Shown here: piece after piece, positions 60,610 to 64,000 of the stretch | Position numbering within the stretch: the first letter of the stretch is position 1 | Layout of the letters: every line of letters begins with the position of its first letter | Source of the DNA: Candidatus Methylophosphatis roskildensis | GTDB taxonomy: Bacteria > Pseudomonadota > Gammaproteobacteria > Burkholderiales > Rhodocyclaceae | Assembly (NCBI GenBank): GCA_016708905.1 | Contig: JADJEV010000003.1 | Coordinates: 124,001-188,000, forward strand | Direction of reading: 5' to 3' | DNA: 64,000 nucleotides | Program-made: the position numbers and the translations under genes | Notes under the pieces: generated by a model | What the model was told of the DNA's origin: nothing | Databases searched by the model: none | Seen by the model: only the letters and a program-made list of their open reading frames with translations

Positions 60610-63081
60610 ATGAGCTACATGACATGCGACGTCGCTGGCCTCGATCGTCTGCTCGACGATCACGGCGGCAATCGCAGCATCCTCTCGCTCGACTGTTTCG
60701 ACACGCTGGTCTGGCGGGAAGTGATGGCGCCGACCGATGCCTTTTACCGTCTTTCCGAATACCCGACATTTCGGAAGCTGGGCCTGACTGCACGCTCGCG
60801 GATCAGCGGCGAATCCGCGGCACGATCTGCGCGTCAGTTGCGCGACGCCAAACACGAGGTCTCTCTCGACGAGATCTATCGGCACACGGCGCCCGGCGCC
60901 GCCGAAGACCAGATCGCCCGGCTCGTCGCCGACGAACTCGCTCTGGAAATGGAGATCTGCTTCGGGTTCGCGCCGATGCTGTCCCTGGTGCGGCGGGCAA
61001 AAGCGGCCGGCAAATGCGTAATCATCGTCAGCGATACCTATTTCGACGAGCAGCAGTTGCGTGAATTGATCTCTGCCGCGCTCGGTATCGAGTCGCTCGA
61101 CGGCCTGATCGACCGGGTGTTCTGCTCGAGCCGCTTCGGCGTATCGAAATACAACGGATTGTTTGCAGACGTGATGCGCGAACTGAATGTCGATGCGAGC
61201 GACATCCTGCATGTCGGCGACAACGTAGCGGCGGACGTCGCCGGTGCATTCAAGTCGGGCATCCGTGGCGTGCACTTCTCTGCGTTCACCGAGTCGATCG
61301 AAGAGGTTATCCGGCTGCACGCGGCTGCGGCGAGCGTTCTCTTGCCGCAGATCCGCGATCAGCGCCCGCTGTCCAGCCTGTGCAACGCCCTGTGGGCGCA
61401 ACATGCCAATCAACTGGATGCCGCGCAACGTATTGGCCATACCATGCTCGGTCCGGTAATCCTCGGCTACATGCGCTGGGTGGCGGAGCAGGCAACCGAG
61501 GTATTGCGGCAGGGCAAGCGACCACACCTTGTTTTCCTGTTGCGGGATGGCTGGTTCCCGCATCGCGTATACGAACGCTTGCTCGCCACCGATCCGCGCC
61601 TGGCCGGCATTCCACACAGCGAGGCCGAGATATCGCGGTTCTCGGGCTACGCGGCGTCGTTCTCCGACCTTGAGCAGGTCAACGAATATCTGTCGTTCAT
61701 TGGCGCGAGCGACCGCTACGAGGCGTTGGCAAAACAGTTGCTGCTGCCGTCGAAGACAGCGGGTGCGTTGATCCGCGAGGCGAAAAGCAAACCGAACGGC
61801 TGGCGTACCTTCGTCAAGCGCATTCGCGAACAGCAGAATCTGCGGCAGATACTTGCTTCGAGTGCGGCCTACCGCCGTCGCATGATGAACTACCTGGGCA
61901 AGACGGTCGGCGTACAGCGCGGCGAGACGGTGATATTCGTCGATCTCGGTTACTCCGGCACGGTACAGAGCAAGGTCCAGCAGGCGATGAAAGCGGACCT
62001 CGGTGTCGAGGTCAAGGGTGCCTATCTGCTGCTGCGCGACGTTCATACCGCGCTCGCCGACAAGTCCGGCTGGCTCGATCGCCGCGGCATGGACGCGCGC
62101 AGCGTCCAATCCCTGGTCAATCACATCGCAATGCTGGAGCAGCTATGCACCTGCGATCTGCAGAGCGTTGTCGACTATTCGGACGACGGCAAGCCGGTGC
62201 GCCGCACCGGCGACCTCAGCGACCGGCAGGACGCGTTGCGCGACCGTATCCAGACCGCGGCGCTCGAATTCGTCGATCTGGCGCTGGCTTCGACCCGGCC
62301 GGCCGGATGGGCGCGACCCGAAACGGCGCGTGATACTGGCGCCGCATTGCTTGGACGTTTTCTGTTTCTGCCCTCGCGCGAGGAAGTCGAGGTATTGAAC
62401 GACTTCCATCACGATGTGAACCTCGGCACCAAGGATTTGCTGCGACTGTTCGATCCGGAACAGGCCACGGTCGGGCTGCGGCGCCGTGGCTTGATGTATC
62501 TCAACGGCAGCAAGCGCCAGACGCTGCCGATGGAACTGCGGCCGCACGGTATCCACCTGCCGCTGACTCTGCTGTCACAGGAGCGATTCGGCCTTGATCT
62601 GCGCGCGCGTGATTTCGGCGGGACGCCGCAATTGCTCGCCGTGATGGTGTCGCGTGGCACGCACCTGTCGATCGAAGACGTGCCCTTGCACCGCACGCAC
62701 GACGGCTACCTGATGGCGGCGATCGGTGTCGGCGAATGCGAGGCCGATCTCGGGCTGATGTTCGGCAAGCGCTGGTCGTGGGTGCAGCTCGAGCGCGTCA
62801 GCCTCGTGCCGGTGGATAAGGTCATGGACAATGCTGATGACACCGATGGCGTAAGCCTGATGCAGGCTCTGTCGATGGAGAACGTCGAGCAACGTGGCAA
62901 CAGTCTGATCGAATGCCCCGACGATAGCGGCTTCGTCTTTGTCCGGGTGACCAGCAAGAAAGTCACCCGTGCCGGATTCCGGCAGGCCTGCGTGGTGGTC
63001 TTCCGCCCGCTGGAAGGGCGGTGCCACGTGGCACCCGAAACCCTAGTTTGCGAAACTGAACTGCAGCCGGTCACGGCCTGA
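60610..63081 (+). CDS. Large protein with N-terminal HAD-type hydrolase domain
   Basis: An 823-residue, probably cytoplasmic protein. The first ~230 residues form a HAD-like domain: motif I LSLDCFDTLVW (Asp 28 and Asp 31), motif II VIIVSDTYF (near 142), a Lys in FGVSKYNGL, and motif IV ILHVGDNVAADVAGA (near 204). The remaining ~590 residues are unrecognised; segments such as VFLLRDGWFPHRVYERLLA and VIFVDLGYSGTVQSKVQQA suggest another enzyme-like domain. Similar long HAD proteins are found in surface-polysaccharide clusters. Placed divergently from fliC and followed by a methyltransferase gene, it may belong to a flagellin or surface glycan pathway, but this is inference. Confidence 0.75.
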   Translation: MSYMTCDVAGLDRLLDDHGGNRSILSLDCFDTLVWREVMAPTDAFYRLSEYPTFRKLGLTARSRISGESAARSARQLRDAKHEVSLDEIYRHTAPGAAEDQIARLVADELALEMEICFGFAPMLSLVRRAKAAGKCVIIVSDTYFDEQQLRELISAALGIESLDGLIDRVFCSSRFGVSKYNGLFADVMRELNVDASDILHVGDNVAADVAGAFKSGIRGVHFSAFTESIEEVIRLHAAAASVLLPQIRDQRPLSSLCNALWAQHANQLDAAQRIGHTMLGPVILGYMRWVAEQATEVLRQGKRPHLVFLLRDGWFPHRVYERLLATDPRLAGIPHSEAEISRFSGYAASFSDLEQVNEYLSFIGASDRYEALAKQLLLPSKTAGALIREAKSKPNGWRTFVKRIREQQNLRQILASSAAYRRRMMNYLGKTVGVQRGETVIFVDLGYSGTVQSKVQQAMKADLGVEVKGAYLLLRDVHTALADKSGWLDRRGMDARSVQSLVNHIAMLEQLCTCDLQSVVDYSDDGKPVRRTGDLSDRQDALRDRIQTAALEFVDLALASTRPAGWARPETARDTGAALLGRFLFLPSREEVEVLNDFHHDVNLGTKDLLRLFDPEQATVGLRRRGLMYLNGSKRQTLPMELRPHGIHLPLTLLSQERFGLDLRARDFGGTPQLLAVMVSRGTHLSIEDVPLHRTHDGYLMAAIGVGECEADLGLMFGKRWSWVQLERVSLVPVDKVMDNADDTDGVSLMQALSMENVEQRGNSLIECPDDSGFVFVRVTSKKVTRAGFRQACVVVFRPLEGRCHVAPETLVCETELQPVTA

Positions 63082-63109
63082 ATCGCGCTCTGCTCAAGGA
63101 GACAGAAAA

Positions 63110-64000
63110 ATGGCTGGATGCATCAAGCTCGTTCAGGAACTGCTCGGGATCGTCGGGCCCGGTTCGTTTCTGATTCTCGGTTGTGAAGAGCCGTCGCTGC
63201 CCGCCGAACTGTTTGCCCACGGCTGCCGGGTATTCGTTGTCCCGGGACCGGAGGCACGGTTCGATCACGATTTCGGCGGCTGCGTCGGCCCGCTGCTGCC
63301 TGACGGTACTGCCCCGTTTGACTGTGTCGTCGTCTGCGGATCGATGATGATGGCCATCGACGATCCCGTCGGCGTCTTCAGCGCCCTGCGAGCCTATACG
63401 TCGCGCTACGTCGTCCTGGCACCCGGCGACCTGCTGTTGCAATCGCATGCGATGGGCGCTCGCGGGCAGGAAGGCAGTTGGGCGCAGTCGGCACTGGCGG
63501 CGGGTTATCGTCGTGCGCCGGTCCAGTTCAGCGTCGGGCTCTACAGCGAACTCAACCACCCGCAATTGCGTGATCTGTCGGCATTCGAACTCATATCTGA
63601 TGCGGCCCTGAAATCCGGGACGATGGACTGGCTGCTCGCCAATCGCGACCTGCACATGGACATGTCACGCGAGTGGAGCCCACGCGCCGACGCCCACATG
63701 GTGCGCTATGCACTGGCCGCCGACTGGGTGCGCCCGGGCGACACCGTGCTCGATTGCGCCTGCGGCTTGGGTTATGGCAGCGCCATCCTTGCGGCGAGTT
63801 CGTCAGGTGCGAATTTCATCGGCGTCGATGTGGACGAGCAGGCAGTGGCTTACGCGCAGTCGCAGTTCGGCGAGCGTTACGGCGTCGACTATGTGGCCGC
63901 CAGTGGAGCCGACCTGCATTTTCTCGAGGACTGCTCGGTAGACACCATCGTCTCGTTCGAGACGATCGAGCATGTCGAGGATTACCCGGCCCTGATCGCC
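63110..64000 (+). CDS. SAM-dependent methyltransferase, truncated by window end
   Basis: Reading from ATG 63110 (AAGGAGACAG upstream), 297 codons stay open to the last base. Residues 1-200 (MAGCIKLVQELLGIVGPGSF onward) are not recognised. A class I methyltransferase fold follows: motif I VLDCACGLGYGSAIL near residue 213, the acidic loop FIGVDVDEQAVAYAQ, and TIVSFETIEHVEDYPALIA at the window edge. The substrate is unknown. It lies 28 bases after the HAD-type gene, so it probably shares its transcript. Confidence 0.8.
   Translation, partial: MAGCIKLVQELLGIVGPGSFLILGCEEPSLPAELFAHGCRVFVVPGPEARFDHDFGGCVGPLLPDGTAPFDCVVVCGSMMMAIDDPVGVFSALRAYTSRYVVLAPGDLLLQSHAMGARGQEGSWAQSALAAGYRRAPVQFSVGLYSELNHPQLRDLSAFELISDAALKSGTMDWLLANRDLHMDMSREWSPRADAHMVRYALAADWVRPGDTVLDCACGLGYGSAILAASSSGANFIGVDVDEQAVAYAQSQFGERYGVDYVAASGADLHFLEDCSVDTIVSFETIEHVEDYPALIA

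Overview
The window is a dense flagellar, chemotaxis and c-di-GMP locus from a GC-rich, Gram-negative, polarly flagellated proteobacterium. The gene order (flhA-flhF-flhG-fliA, motC/motD, flrBC-type sigma-54 regulators, fliC-flaG-fliD-fliS-fliT) and the codon use suggest a betaproteobacterium, perhaps of the Rhodocyclales type. That placement is inference from gene order, not from a phylogeny. I saw no rRNA, tRNA, CRISPR array, insertion sequence or prophage.

Layout. 1-4.9 kb: the end of cheZ, then cheA, then an orphan secretion/pilus-type ATPase with four tandem MshEN-like (c-di-GMP-binding type) motifs. 4.9-12.4 kb: a small DUF3135-like protein, two intergenic repeats, and a four-gene signalling module: a TonB-dependent receptor interrupted by a frameshift, a YfiR-like periplasmic protein, a hybrid histidine kinase with two receiver domains and an HPt domain, and a REC-PAS-GGDEF diguanylate cyclase. 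12.5-20.9 kb: flhB, flhA, flhF, a degenerate flhG, fliA and the motC/motD stator pair. 21-23.3 kb: flgN and flgM on the minus strand, a periplasmic EF-hand protein, and flgA on the minus strand. 23.5-34 kb: flgBCDEFGHIJ and flgKL (two candidate sigma-54 promoters), then an unrecognised lipoprotein.

34-39.4 kb: an accessory TetR / membrane fusion protein / RND pump cassette. 39.4-45.5 kb (minus strand): fliOPQR, a small acidic protein, fliE, and the sigma-54 activator/sensor pair flrC/flrB. 45.8-54.3 kb: fliFGHIJK and fliLMN, with a strong candidate sigma-28 promoter before fliL. 54.4-60.2 kb (minus strand): fliC, flaG, fliD, fliS, fliT, a second FliK-like protein, an FlhB-C-terminal-like protein and a YcgR-type PilZ brake, headed by a well-matched sigma-28 promoter. 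60.6-64 kb: an 823-residue protein with a HAD-phosphatase N-terminus and a truncated methyltransferase, possibly the start of a surface or flagellin glycan region.

How it fits together. FlrB/FlrC and sigma-54 would drive the middle genes (flgB, flgK and fliE promoters). FlgM/FliA would drive the late genes (fliC, probably fliL and flgM). A c-di-GMP layer runs through the locus: a likely phosphorelay-controlled diguanylate cyclase, a PilZ flagellar brake and a candidate c-di-GMP-binding ATPase. A roughly 100-bp imperfect palindromic repeat occurs in three unrelated intergenic gaps. The items most worth pursuing are the receptor/YfiR/phosphorelay/cyclase module with its frameshifted receptor, the MshEN-repeat ATPase, the P-loop-less FlhG and the dispersed repeat.
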